Below, in pieces: positions 28,700 to 36,286 of a stretch of DNA of 64,000 bases. The stretch lies in assembly GCF_000236685.1 (NCBI RefSeq), contig NC_016633.1, forward strand, positions 1,054,001-1,118,000, written 5' to 3'. Each line of letters starts with the position of its first letter. Within the stretch, counting starts at the first letter, position 1. The translations under genes were made by a program, and so were the position numbers. The notes beneath the pieces were generated by a model, which worked only from the letters and a program-made list of their open reading frames with translations, was not told the DNA's origin and ran no database searches. The stretch is from Sphaerochaeta pleomorpha str. Grapes. GTDB lineage: Bacteria; Spirochaetota; Spirochaetia; Sphaerochaetales; Sphaerochaetaceae.

Positions 28700-29578
28700 T
28701 CAATCATAGGACAAGAATTCGTCAATCTGCGCGGGCACTTCCTTCGCTTCCTTGGAAGGAAACAACACCCAGTCATGCATCAAACCTTCACCGAGCACCA
28801 AGGAGAGTGAGGAATCTTTGGCTTTTCCAACCTTTTCCTGCAAGAGCAGGCAATCGGGAAAGAAAATCTCATGGGTTCCTGCATAGAGCAGGATTTCCCC
28901 CAGATTGTCCAGGGTGCCAAAAAGAGGGGAAAGAAAAGGAATCGACAAATCATCCCCTCCGCTGTACAGGCTTGCAGCATACCGCAGGCCCTCGACAGAA
29001 AGGACGGGGTCGATCGGATCATAGTCAGCAATCTGTTTATTTTGCAGAGCTAGATCGAGCCAAGGGGAACACAGGACTGTCTTTTTGGGAAATGGCACAA
29101 TTTTTTCATCTCTGAGTGCCTGTAAAAGAGCCAAGGCCAAACCACCCCCGGCAGAATCACCAAACAGGAAGAACGTATGGTCAGGATACCTACGGACAAC
29201 CTCCCGGTATGTTTCAAGAACCATGGCTTTGGTTGCTTTCCAGGTACTTTCAGGGGCTAGGGGGTAATCGACGAAAGAAATGGTCAAAGGGTACTTACTG
29301 GCCAAGGCCCGGATAAGCCTGCGATGGAAGGCCGAGGCCTCAACTACATACGATCCTCCATGAAAAAATAACAGGTGCCTGCCATCGGGAGCTTTTCCGC
29401 TGACCGTCGTAACACATTTTCCCTGGGCTTCAAAGGTATCGAGGGTAAAACCAGATTTAAAATGTCTAGCATCCATCACCCCGTTTCCCCGGGGAGGATT
29501 CTTATAAAGCCTGGATGCAAGGTCTTTGCCTTTTATCAGTTTTAAAAAGGACTGGGCTACATCGGTGGTCGCACTCAT
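28700..29578 (-). CDS. Alpha/beta-hydrolase esterase, hormone-sensitive-lipase family
   Basis: 292 residues. Oxyanion motif HGGSYV near 95, nucleophile elbow GDSAGGGLA near 143, acid in the DPVLSVEGL region, and catalytic His in GLMHDWVLFP near the C-terminus. HGG together with GDSAGG identifies the HSL/family IV carboxylesterases, which cleave short acyl esters. No signal peptide, so it is cytoplasmic. Single-gene unit between the exporter and the HipBST module; no functional link is visible. Natural substrate unknown. Confidence 0.9.
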   Translation of the reverse strand: MSATTDVAQSFLKLIKGKDLASRLYKNPPRGNGVMDARHFKSGFTLDTFEAQGKCVTTVSGKAPDGRHLLFFHGGSYVVEASAFHRRLIRALASKYPLTISFVDYPLAPESTWKATKAMVLETYREVVRRYPDHTFFLFGDSAGGGLALALLQALRDEKIVPFPKKTVLCSPWLDLALQNKQIADYDPIDPVLSVEGLRYAASLYSGGDDLSIPFLSPLFGTLDNLGEILLYAGTHEIFFPDCLLLQEKVGKAKDSSLSLVLGEGLMHDWVLFPSKEAKEVPAQIDEFLSYD

Positions 29579-29627
29579 TTTTCCTATCCCCTATTTTCCT
29601 AATCATAGGCATTTGATTTGCTATCGT

Positions 29628-30587
29628 CTAGGTTTGGCCAAGAATTGACAATCTCTCGGAAAGAAGACTTCGCATGCGTTCTTTGAGCGTTTCGGATGCA
29701 AAACTTGTTTCGATGGTTTCTATGAATTCGTTTTCAAGACCAAGGAGACGGTTTATAAGATTTACTGCTACCTTGTCATATAAATGAAAATTCTGAGCCA
29801 ATTTCAAGAAATCAAGTCGGTTAAGATGTGCTTTTTTTTCCCCTAGGGTAAGCGCTGTTTCTTCCTTGTCAGAGCTCATGATCAGTTGTACGGGCAATAA
29901 GTCATAGAAGGGGGAAAGCACATATTTTTCAAAGTCCTCGGCTATCAATGAAAAATTTTTCAAATGCATATCGGAATTTCCTGTCATGAAACAAAATATA
30001 AGAAGGTAATATAAATTGGCAAGATCAAGATTCGGACGGTAGGACCACCGGGAAACAATCTTTGCGCATTGCTCATAGGAACCCTTGTATTTATCCTCTG
30101 TTAGACGAGATGAGAGTTGACAGAAGTCTTCCATTGGAATCCTGTGTATTTTGCCTTGGATTACCCGCCTGTCTATTCGCTTGGTTATATAGGCTAGACT
30201 ACCGTCAGAAAGTCGCATCATTGCATGCGGAACAGTTTGTATACCGGCAACATCTGCCATCCGCATAACCAAATCCTCCGCCTGGGGCAGTTCCTTAAAA
30301 TCTACCGAATTTGGTTTTAGAATGTACCCTGCAGGTACACCTACAAGCGTCAAACGAGAGGGATTGCCTCTTTTGCCATCAAGCAAATGCAGGGAAAGCT
30401 TTTTCTGGGCTCCGGGAACAGTGATTCCCATTCCAGTGGATTTCTTTGCAAGATCCTCAATCATGGTTTCTGACAATTCCAACTCAGGGATGTTTTTCGT
30501 ACCGAAAAATTTATTACTACAGGCACCATGCCACTGGTTTGAGGTATCCACTTCTAAGGGCTTCCCACAATATAGACATCTTTGCAT
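29628..30587 (-). CDS. hipT: HipT-type serine/threonine kinase toxin
   Basis: 319 residues, close to E. coli O127 HipT (about 335) and shorter than HipA (about 440) because the first HipA subdomain is encoded by the separate gene upstream. A Cys/His motif (Cys4, Cys7, His20, Cys23) and KFFG open the protein, as in HipT-like kinases. The glycine-rich loop reads GITVPGAQKK (54-63), with Thr56 and Pro58 where HipT carries two phosphorylatable serines. KRIDR 137-141, catalytic Asp206 in GNSDMHLKNF, metal-binding Asp229 in YDLLP. HipT phosphorylates tryptophanyl-tRNA synthetase in E. coli; the target here is inferred. Its ATG overlaps the hipS stop (TGATG). Confidence 0.85.
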   Translation of the reverse strand: MQRCLYCGKPLEVDTSNQWHGACSNKFFGTKNIPELELSETMIEDLAKKSTGMGITVPGAQKKLSLHLLDGKRGNPSRLTLVGVPAGYILKPNSVDFKELPQAEDLVMRMADVAGIQTVPHAMMRLSDGSLAYITKRIDRRVIQGKIHRIPMEDFCQLSSRLTEDKYKGSYEQCAKIVSRWSYRPNLDLANLYYLLIFCFMTGNSDMHLKNFSLIAEDFEKYVLSPFYDLLPVQLIMSSDKEETALTLGEKKAHLNRLDFLKLAQNFHLYDKVAVNLINRLLGLENEFIETIETSFASETLKERMRSLLSERLSILGQT

Positions 30588-30913
30588 CAGATAGCCTCCA
30601 CTGAAACCGCCCCGATACTATCCTTACAGGTGGCTAGCAACAATCCCATTCTGTCCCTTGGATTGAGTTTCCAAGTCTCCAATGATATTTCCAAAAGCCA
30701 CCCCTCGGGAATAAGACCATCGAAGAAAGGGAAAAAGACAGTACTGGTAAACGCTTCTCCCTGCAACGGAAGCGTCAAGCTGACCGGATGTGGAACAGGT
30801 CCGGAAAGATAGGAAGCAGCATATGAGAAGGAATAGCCCTTTTCCGTTTCAGCTATAACTCCTGCAAAAATCCCATCAAAGAATACATTTCCCTGTCGAA
30901 ACGTAGAAATCAT
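30587..30913 (-). CDS. hipS: HipS-type antitoxin (HipA N-terminal subdomain protein)
   Basis: 108 residues matching only the N-terminal 'couple_hipA' domain: GNVFFDGIFAGVIAE, YLSGPVPHPVSLTLPLQ, FFPFFDGLIPEGWLLE and a C-terminal DRMGLLLATCKDSIGAV. In HipA this is fused to the kinase; in the tripartite HipBST systems it is a separate protein that neutralises the kinase. It overlaps hipB by 4 bases and hipT by 1, so the three are translated together. The alternative, a frameshifted two-gene HipBA, is unlikely because the stop and start are cleanly coupled and hipT keeps its own Cys-containing N-terminus. Confidence 0.85.
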   Translation of the reverse strand: MISTFRQGNVFFDGIFAGVIAETEKGYSFSYAASYLSGPVPHPVSLTLPLQGEAFTSTVFFPFFDGLIPEGWLLEISLETWKLNPRDRMGLLLATCKDSIGAVSVEAI

Positions 30914-31140
30914 AGGCCTTCCCCTTCCTTCGGCATTCTCCCAGGAACAGCCCTACTGCCGAACATAGACAAAGCCTGATTCACCTTGTCCAATCGTACC
31001 GTTTCCTTTCCTTGCTCCAGGTCACGGATGAATCTGAGTCCAAGCCCAGAACGCAAGGCAAATTCCTGCTGGGTCAATCCGGCTTTTTTGCGTTCTTCTT
31101 TGATATAAGTCCCGATTGGGTTACGACCACTATTTTCCAT
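30910..31140 (-). CDS. hipB: HipB-type helix-turn-helix repressor
   Basis: 76 residues, one XRE-type helix-turn-helix: IGTYIKEERKKAGLTQQEFA, then LRFIRDLEQGKETVRLDKV. As in HipB, it should dimerise, bind the three palindromes upstream and autorepress the operon, while the HipST proteins associate with it. The start at 31140 has no convincing ribosome site (GAAAGGG is about 14 bases away). The stop overlaps hipS by 4 bases. Confidence 0.88.
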   Translation of the reverse strand: MENSGRNPIGTYIKEERKKAGLTQQEFALRSGLGLRFIRDLEQGKETVRLDKVNQALSMFGSRAVPGRMPKEGEGL

Positions 31141-31149
31141 AGGTAATAT

Positions 31150-31248
31150 TATACCCTTTCGAGTATAATCTGTCTATATATTATATATATTATACCCTAA
31201 AGGGTACAATTCTTAAAATACAAGGAGATCTATACCCGATAGGGCATA
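31150..31248. promoter_or_regulatory. Three HipB operators, consensus TATACCC-N4-GGGTATA
   Basis: O1 TATACCC-TTTC-GAGTATA (31150-31167), O2 TATACCC-TAAA-GGGTACA (31191-31208), O3 TATACCC-GATA-GGGCATA (31231-31248). Each has one deviation from a perfect palindrome. Starts are 41 and 40 bases apart, about four helical turns, so bound dimers would sit on one DNA face. Confidence 0.85.
31180..31209 (-). promoter_or_regulatory. Promoter of hipBST
   Basis: Minus strand: TTGTAC (31209-31204), 18-base spacer, TATAAT (31185-31180). Operator O2 covers the -35 box and most of the spacer; O1 lies in the leader. Confidence 0.65.
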
Positions 31249-31285
31249 CTTTTATGAACAAATACGCCATTTGGAGAAACAAGTG

Positions 31286-31915
31286 TTACTGCAAAGCTTC
31301 TTTGGTATACCCAAGGTCAAGCATCCGGTACAGGTATCTTGAGGCTACCGAGGCATAGGGATGCCACACGGCACAACGCTGTGTTATAGAGGAAATGGAA
31401 AGATCTTCGGTTTTATACAGATACCGATAGGCCTGCAGAAACGCACCGTCCTCATACGGAAGGACATCCATCCGGTCGAGCGCAAAGATCAGGTACATCT
31501 TGGCCGTCCAGGGACCGATTCCCTTAAGAGAGGTTAACCGACTTATCACTTCTTTGTCCAAACAGGTAGCGAGCTCCTTAAAGAAGGAAGGATGCTCCTG
31601 GCAATAGAGCGCTACATCCTTGATAGTCTGCGCCTTCCTGTTCGAAAGTCCTATAGAACGCATCTGCGCTATCTCGAGGCTGCTTATCGTCTCAGTGGTC
31701 AAATTGTAATTGCAAAGCAATTGAAACCGCTTTTCAATTACCTCGGCAACCTTGGAGGAGAGCATCTGAGAGATAACAAGGCCCACAACAAAAGTAAGTC
31801 CTTCTTCAGAAGTGGTATAGGAAAGCTTCCCTACCCGTTCGATTCCCTTTGCGAGGATCGGGTCTTTATTGCACAGGTACTGTATTTCCTCAGAGCTTTG
31901 ATTATATTCGACCAT
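31286..31915 (-). CDS. DNA-3-methyladenine glycosylase, HhH-GPD (AlkA-like)
   Basis: 209 residues. The helix-hairpin-helix reads LTSLKGIGPWTAKMYLIFALDRMDVLPYEDGAF: LKGIGPWTA is the hairpin and the Asp in PYEDGAF is the position of the catalytic aspartate. The N-terminal helical bundle contains VVGLVISQMLSSKVA, as in the family's 'ISQQ' helix. It excises alkylated purines in base-excision repair. No Fe-S cysteine loop is present, unlike Nth/MutY. Ribosome site GGGAAG before the ATG. It follows the HNH gene by 18 bases and may be co-transcribed with it. Confidence 0.88.
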   Translation of the reverse strand: MVEYNQSSEEIQYLCNKDPILAKGIERVGKLSYTTSEEGLTFVVGLVISQMLSSKVAEVIEKRFQLLCNYNLTTETISSLEIAQMRSIGLSNRKAQTIKDVALYCQEHPSFFKELATCLDKEVISRLTSLKGIGPWTAKMYLIFALDRMDVLPYEDGAFLQAYRYLYKTEDLSISSITQRCAVWHPYASVASRYLYRMLDLGYTKEALQ

Positions 31916-31933
31916 TTTCTTCCCTTTTCCCTA

Positions 31934-32491
31934 TTATTCTTTTACGATTCGCCCGCAGGGAAAATCGAGGGCAAACACATCCAGTTTTCCATCCCCGTCC
32001 CAGTCGAGTGTCCCATTGCATTGGTGGCATAGATAGATGGTCTTTAGATATTTCTTTTCCAACAAGGGGGGAACGACATCGCTGAAGGGCTTTGCATCGG
32101 GATGCAACTCTTTCATGAAATGGTAGAGGCCCTTGGTCCCCTTGCTGGAATTGCAACTCTTGCAGGCCCAGATCTGATTATGGATTCCCTGTATATGGTC
32201 GCATGTCCCACAGGTTTTTTTGATAAGCAGAGACTTTGGGACGATATGGTCCCAGGCCAGGTGATCTGGAGAACCGCAGTATGCGCAAACATGTTCAGTT
32301 TCAAGCATCTGCCTGTCTTCGCGCAGGATATCAGACCACTTTTTCTCATCGTCACGCAAAGCGCGAAACGTTTTCTTGATAAACCCGTAGGCTTGTTTCT
32401 TTGACTCCGGCCCAAAGGCAGAGCTGGCAATGATCTTTGCATACTGATAGAAAATGAGTTCTTTGATCGTCGTGACTTCCCGATCGGGCAT
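31934..32491 (-). CDS. HNH endonuclease-domain protein
   Basis: 185 residues. An N-terminal helical region (1-65) precedes the HNH core: CAYCGSPDHLAWDHIVPKS, then HNQIWACKSCNSSKG. Four Cys bind structural zinc; His of WDHI and the HNQ Asn/His are catalytic. A further CHQCNG pair near the C-terminus leads into DWDGDGKLDV, which has the D-x-D-x-D-G spacing of a calcium-binding EF/dockerin loop. Ribosome site GGGAGG upstream of the ATG. Such lone HNH proteins may be housekeeping nucleases or defence proteins; which applies is unknown. Confidence 0.82.
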   Translation of the reverse strand: MPDREVTTIKELIFYQYAKIIASSAFGPESKKQAYGFIKKTFRALRDDEKKWSDILREDRQMLETEHVCAYCGSPDHLAWDHIVPKSLLIKKTCGTCDHIQGIHNQIWACKSCNSSKGTKGLYHFMKELHPDAKPFSDVVPPLLEKKYLKTIYLCHQCNGTLDWDGDGKLDVFALDFPCGRIVKE

Positions 32492-32833
32492 ACTGGCCTC
32501 CCGTTTCTTATGTAGATTCGAGTATATCCCTAATTTTTGGTTTATGTAGGAATTCTTAGGGACTTTTCTTTCGTTTTAGCAAAATAAATAAGGTAGCATG
32601 AGGTTCCTACAAAGAGGCTTGCTTGAGTGCAATTTACTCTAAAAACCTTTCTGGAATTTTTTAGGTGCGTTGAACATCAATTTAGAACAGTGCATCACCC
32701 AAATATACGAATAACAATATGTTCAAAAGCAAATTTTTCCTATCTACCCAATGGTTCTCCAAGCATCTTTCCCGCCCTGGCTTTACCCTCAGCAGTACTG
32801 CATCTTCTCTGTGTTTCTGTTATACTTACCTTC
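32492..32833. other. Divergent intergenic region, 342 bases
   Basis: Between the HNH gene (minus) and proX (plus). Only an extended -10 element near its right end (32818-32826) was recognised. A plus-strand in-frame extension of proX into this region has no family similarity and is rejected. Confidence 0.5.
32818..32826 (+). promoter_or_regulatory. Extended -10 element immediately before proX
   Basis: TG-T-TATACT at 32818-32826 without a matching -35. The expected transcription start falls at or within a base or two of the ATG at 32834, suggesting a leaderless message. Confidence 0.5.
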
Positions 32834-33322
32834 ATGCAAGAACTTATCGAACAGACATTACAGAACTTATCCATAGCGTATCGTCTGGTACATCACCAGG
32901 CTGCCTACACCATGGCGGAAATGGAAGCATTGAATCTGAACCTTGGATGTACACACGTAAAGAACCTGTTTTTACGGGACCGAAAAAGCAGAAAATTCTT
33001 TTTGTTCTGTGTAAAAGGAGACAAACCGGTCAACCTGCAGCTGCTCTCGATCAAACTAGGGGTAGCAGGTGGGTTGAGCTTTGCAAATCACCAGCAGTTA
33101 CAAGACAAACTGGGTCTTATGCCAGGTTCGGTAACCCCCTTGGGAATACTCAACGATGAGAAGCGAGAAGTAACAGTGGTGCTGGATTCAGGATTCACCG
33201 ATACTGAGCTGGTTGGGGTGCATCCCAATGAAAATACAGCTTCGGTACTATTTATGTTTTCAGACTTGGTACGGATCCTTGTCGAGCATAAGACTCCGAT
33301 ACAATATATGGATTTGAAATGA
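32834..33322 (+). CDS. proX: Prolyl-tRNA editing protein ProX (YbaK/ProXp family)
   Basis: 162 residues from the ATG at 32834, the normal length of free-standing editing domains; the longer frame adds 69 unrelated residues. Motifs: HHQAAYTMAEMEAL near the start, CTHVKNLFLRD, FLFCVKGDK, LSFANHQQLQDKLGLMPGSVTPLGI, and a C-terminal HPNENTASVLF. These are the hallmarks of the ProXp-ala/PrdX group, which hydrolyses mischarged Ala-tRNA(Pro). No ribosome site is visible. The stop overlaps the Nudix start by 4 bases. Confidence 0.92.
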   Translation: MQELIEQTLQNLSIAYRLVHHQAAYTMAEMEALNLNLGCTHVKNLFLRDRKSRKFFLFCVKGDKPVNLQLLSIKLGVAGGLSFANHQQLQDKLGLMPGSVTPLGILNDEKREVTVVLDSGFTDTELVGVHPNENTASVLFMFSDLVRILVEHKTPIQYMDLK

Positions 33323-33846
33323 ACGCAAAAAAAGAACGGATTTATCAAGACACCTCCTATACCATCGATGCTGTGAAACTCGAGCTGGACAATGGAATGC
33401 TGTGTGAATTCCCCCTTATCAACCATCCCGGAGGGGTTGTCATTCTGGCAATGAACGAATACCGCCAGATTGCCCTGGTAAAACAAAATCGTTTTGCCAT
33501 CGGGGAGGAGACGCTTGAGCTACCGGCAGGAAAGCTGGACAACAAACCGAATGAAACACCTTTAGATGGTGCAAAACGGGAATTGCGGGAAGAAGTGGGG
33601 GTTTTGGCCAACGACTGGACGTTTCTCGGCCATGTGTATCCATCACCCGGGATCCTCAATGAAAAACTCTGGTTATATTTTGCCAAAGACATCGTCCTCT
33701 CAAAACAAGACCTCGATTTCGACGAAATACTTACAGCAGAATGGATGAGCCTTTCCTCTTTCCGGTCACTGTTGCTCACAGGCAAAATAACCGATGCAAA
33801 AACCCTCTGCGCCTATGCCCTGGCAAAGGAAAAGAACTTTCTTTAG
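33319..33846 (+). CDS. Nudix hydrolase, ADP-ribose pyrophosphatase type
   Basis: 175 residues. The Nudix box runs from PAGKLDNKPNETP to AKRELREEVGV near residues 72-98. The E-x7-REL-x-EE-x-G part is perfect, but seven rather than five residues separate Gly from Glu at its start, a small insertion. GHVYPSPGILNEKLWLYFA after the box is typical of ADP-ribose/sugar-nucleotide pyrophosphatases, which cleave to AMP plus sugar phosphate. It is coupled to proX through an ATGA overlap and closed by a terminator. Confidence 0.9.
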   Translation: MNAKKERIYQDTSYTIDAVKLELDNGMLCEFPLINHPGGVVILAMNEYRQIALVKQNRFAIGEETLELPAGKLDNKPNETPLDGAKRELREEVGVLANDWTFLGHVYPSPGILNEKLWLYFAKDIVLSKQDLDFDEILTAEWMSLSSFRSLLLTGKITDAKTLCAYALAKEKNFL

Positions 33847-33960
33847 CACAACCGGGTTCCCTCCTTTCCAACACCTCCTTCAAGGGGGGCTCTGCTTCCT
33901 TCCCTGGGGAAGCAATTGATGACAACCACTTCCACCAGAGGGTAAAAAACTGCTAAGAAC

Positions 33961-34000
33961 TGCAAAAACCCCCTGTTTTCATACGGTTTTTGCATCTTTT
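33961..34000 (+). terminator. Terminator after the proX-Nudix operon
   Basis: TGCAAAAACC (33961-33970) / GGTTTTTGCA (33985-33994), perfect 10-bp stem, then TCTTTT. Confidence 0.78.
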
Positions 34001-34038
34001 CCTTGAGGGAACTCCTAAACAGTGGTATCACAAGTAGT

Positions 34039-34485
34039 ATGAAATTGAAAAACATATTATCGCCTGCCCTCGTCAAAATGCATCTTGAGGGAAAAACCAA
34101 GGAAGAGATAATCAGGGAACTGTTGGAAGTTCTGGTCGCAAATGGAAAAATTACCGATGTAGAAACTGTTTTTTCCGGGATTATGGTGAGGGAAAAAGAG
34201 ATGTCTACAGGAATTCAGCATGGAGTTGCCATTCCCCACGTAAAAACCAAGGCAGTTAAAAACCTGGTAGCTTGCATCGGTTTAAAACCAGAAGGTGCCG
34301 ATTTCCAAGCCCTCGACGGGGAACCGAGTACCATTTTTATTATGACGGTTTCCCCCATAGACCGCGTAGGACCGCATGTGCAGTTCCTTGCCGAGATCAG
34401 TAAAGTCATCAAAACAGCCGATACCCGTAGGCGTTTGCTTGAAACAAAAACGCCGCAAGAAGTCTTGGCAGTATTCGGTCTGTAG
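34039..34485 (+). CDS. PTS EIIA-like protein, fructose/mannitol (EIIA-2) type
   Basis: 148 residues from ATG 34039; an upstream TTG start at 34003 lacks a better ribosome site. The EIIA-2 domain spans the whole protein: VETVFSGIMVREKEMSTGIQHGVAIPHVK, where His in AIPHVK is the phosphorylated residue. No EIIB/EIIC lies nearby. Instead the gene precedes a cation/proton antiporter by 13 bases, so it more likely regulates that transporter in response to phosphate-relay state or serves as a stand-alone PTS regulator (PtsN-like). This role is inference. Confidence 0.85.
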   Translation: MKLKNILSPALVKMHLEGKTKEEIIRELLEVLVANGKITDVETVFSGIMVREKEMSTGIQHGVAIPHVKTKAVKNLVACIGLKPEGADFQALDGEPSTIFIMTVSPIDRVGPHVQFLAEISKVIKTADTRRRLLETKTPQEVLAVFGL

Positions 34486-34498
34486 GAGAAAAACACTA

Positions 34499-36133
34499 AT
34501 GTCTGAAGAAATGATGTTGTTGGTGATGCAACTGGGAGTAATCCTGCTTGCATCAAAATTTATGGGCTGGTTCTTTTCAAAAAAACTGAAACAGTCAAAG
34601 GTACTGGGAGAATTGATTGCAGGCATGATCATTGGGCCATTCATGCTAGGAGCCATTCCGCTGGGGAAGCTTGGACCTATGTTCCCCATGGTCTCTGGAC
34701 CTATTCCGGTATCAGTCGAACTATATGGCTTTGCTACGATCGGCTCAATCTTTTTGCTGTTCGCCTCAGGTCTCGAGACAGACCTCCCTACCTTTATAAG
34801 GTTCTCGGGAAAAGCCTCAATCGTTGGGTTCGGCGGAGTAATCGTATCATTTTTCCTGGGAGCGGGAATCACCGTGCTCCTGGTTCCTGCCATTCACTCG
34901 ATTATGGACCCCGAAGCGTTGTTTTTGGGAACCATCTGTACGGCAACCTCAATAGGGATTACCGCAAGGATCTTGAATGAGAAAAAGAAAATCTCTACCC
35001 CGGAAGGAGTAACCATACTTGCAGCCGCGGTGCTGGACGATGTCATCAGCATCATCCTGCTTTCCATTGTAGTCGGAATTGCAACGGTGGAGCAGAACGG
35101 GGGAACCATAGCCTGGCATACAATCGGACTCGTGGCAGGAAAGGCCATCGGGTTCTGGGTTCTTTGTATGGTCGTGGGCATTTTCATTGCGCCCCATATC
35201 ACCCGCTCGCTGAAACGGTTCAATTCGTTGGAACTGATTGCCGAGATAACCTTTGGTCTCGCCCTCTTGCTTGCAGGATTGTCAGAGATGGTCGGTTTGG
35301 CAATGATCATCGGAGCTTACATCATGGGCCTGGCCCTTTCCCAGACTGATGTATCCTTTGAGATTTCCGAGCGTATCAATGCGGTAAGCGACTATTTTGT
35401 GTCCATGTTCTTTGCAGTGATGGGCATGATGGTGAACTTTGCCATGATCAAGCCGGTTTTGGGTTTTGGGCTTATCTTTGCCATCGTTGCCTTTATCGGG
35501 AAACTACTCGGATGCGGGCTCCCTGCCTTGTTCGCGGGTTTCAATATCCGTGGGGCTTTCAGGATCGGGGCAGGCATGCTTCCCCGTGGTGAGGTCACTT
35601 TGATCGTTGCAGGTATCGGATTGGCTTCGGGAGCCATCGGCGAAGACATGTTCGGGGTCGCGGTCGTAACCATGCTCCTAGCCTCGGTAGCAGCCCCACC
35701 CATGGTCGTCTTTGCCTTCAAGGGAGGCGCCTCAGGGTACCGCAAATCCCTTGAACATGCCGAAGAAGAAGATATCGTCACCATTGAACTTGAATTCCCC
35801 ACAGAGCGTGCAGCCGATTTCGTCCGTCGCTCGATTACCGAAGGATTCAGGTCCGAAGGGTTTTTCATCAAACGGTTGGAAGGCACCGTCAAGGTATGGC
35901 AGATTCGCAAGGAAGCTACCATATTTACCATCAAGAGCCTCGAAACAAAACTGGAAACGAACTGCAAACGGGAGGACGAGGATTTTGTCAGGCTGATGCT
36001 CTCAGAGACCTTGGTTGACTTCCAAGGCTTCCTCGACGGCATCAAGTCGATGGAAAGTCCCGATATGATGGGTGCAAACCTCTTGATCGAAATGTTCGCC
36101 CAAGAAGATGCAAAACAGGGCAAGCAGGTATAA
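34499..36133 (+). CDS. Monovalent cation:proton antiporter, CPA2 type
   Basis: 544 residues from ATG 34499, with TAGGAG 10 bases upstream. Residues 1-400 hold 12-13 helices in CPA2 order: KVLGELIAGMIIGP near 35-50, FASGLETDLPTF near 90, AAAVLDDVISIIL around 175-190 with the ion-binding DD pair, and LPRGEVTLIVAGIGLASG near 360-380. Residues ~410-544 form a cytoplasmic domain (VTIELEFPTERAADFV, then IKSLETKLETNC) with no recognised nucleotide-binding motif. It exchanges Na+ or K+ for protons across the inner membrane. Co-transcribed with the EIIA-like gene and followed by a terminator. Confidence 0.9.
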   Translation: MSEEMMLLVMQLGVILLASKFMGWFFSKKLKQSKVLGELIAGMIIGPFMLGAIPLGKLGPMFPMVSGPIPVSVELYGFATIGSIFLLFASGLETDLPTFIRFSGKASIVGFGGVIVSFFLGAGITVLLVPAIHSIMDPEALFLGTICTATSIGITARILNEKKKISTPEGVTILAAAVLDDVISIILLSIVVGIATVEQNGGTIAWHTIGLVAGKAIGFWVLCMVVGIFIAPHITRSLKRFNSLELIAEITFGLALLLAGLSEMVGLAMIIGAYIMGLALSQTDVSFEISERINAVSDYFVSMFFAVMGMMVNFAMIKPVLGFGLIFAIVAFIGKLLGCGLPALFAGFNIRGAFRIGAGMLPRGEVTLIVAGIGLASGAIGEDMFGVAVVTMLLASVAAPPMVVFAFKGGASGYRKSLEHAEEEDIVTIELEFPTERAADFVRRSITEGFRSEGFFIKRLEGTVKVWQIRKEATIFTIKSLETKLETNCKREDEDFVRLMLSETLVDFQGFLDGIKSMESPDMMGANLLIEMFAQEDAKQGKQV

Positions 36134-36173
36134 TCGACACGATTGCCTGAGAGCCTATTGTCTCTTTACCCTC

Positions 36174-36200
36174 TCCCCTTGCCAGTGCAGGGGGATTCTT
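36174..36200 (+). terminator. Terminator after the antiporter gene
   Basis: CCCCTTGC-CAGT-GCAGGGG hairpin with one bulged T, followed by ATTCTTTTCT. Confidence 0.7.
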
Positions 36201-36258
36201 TTCTAAAAAGAACATCCTATCCTATTCATTTATGAGGAAGTCTTTACGATTATCCCCC

Positions 36259-36286
36259 TTGACGAATATGAGCCAAAGACTATGAT
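36259..36286 (+). promoter_or_regulatory. Promoter of the folate operon
   Basis: TTGACG (36259-36264), 16-base spacer, TATGAT (36281-36286). It leaves a leader of about 140 bases before folE. Confidence 0.75.

Noticed and set aside
30587-30913. HipS and HipT as a frameshifted single HipA
   Set aside because: The two frames are joined by a clean TGATG coupling and the kinase has its own Cys-containing N-terminus typical of HipT proteins.
32627-32833. N-terminal extension of proX by 69 residues
   Set aside because: The extension has no similarity to the family and would cover the promoter element; the family length fits the ATG at 32834.
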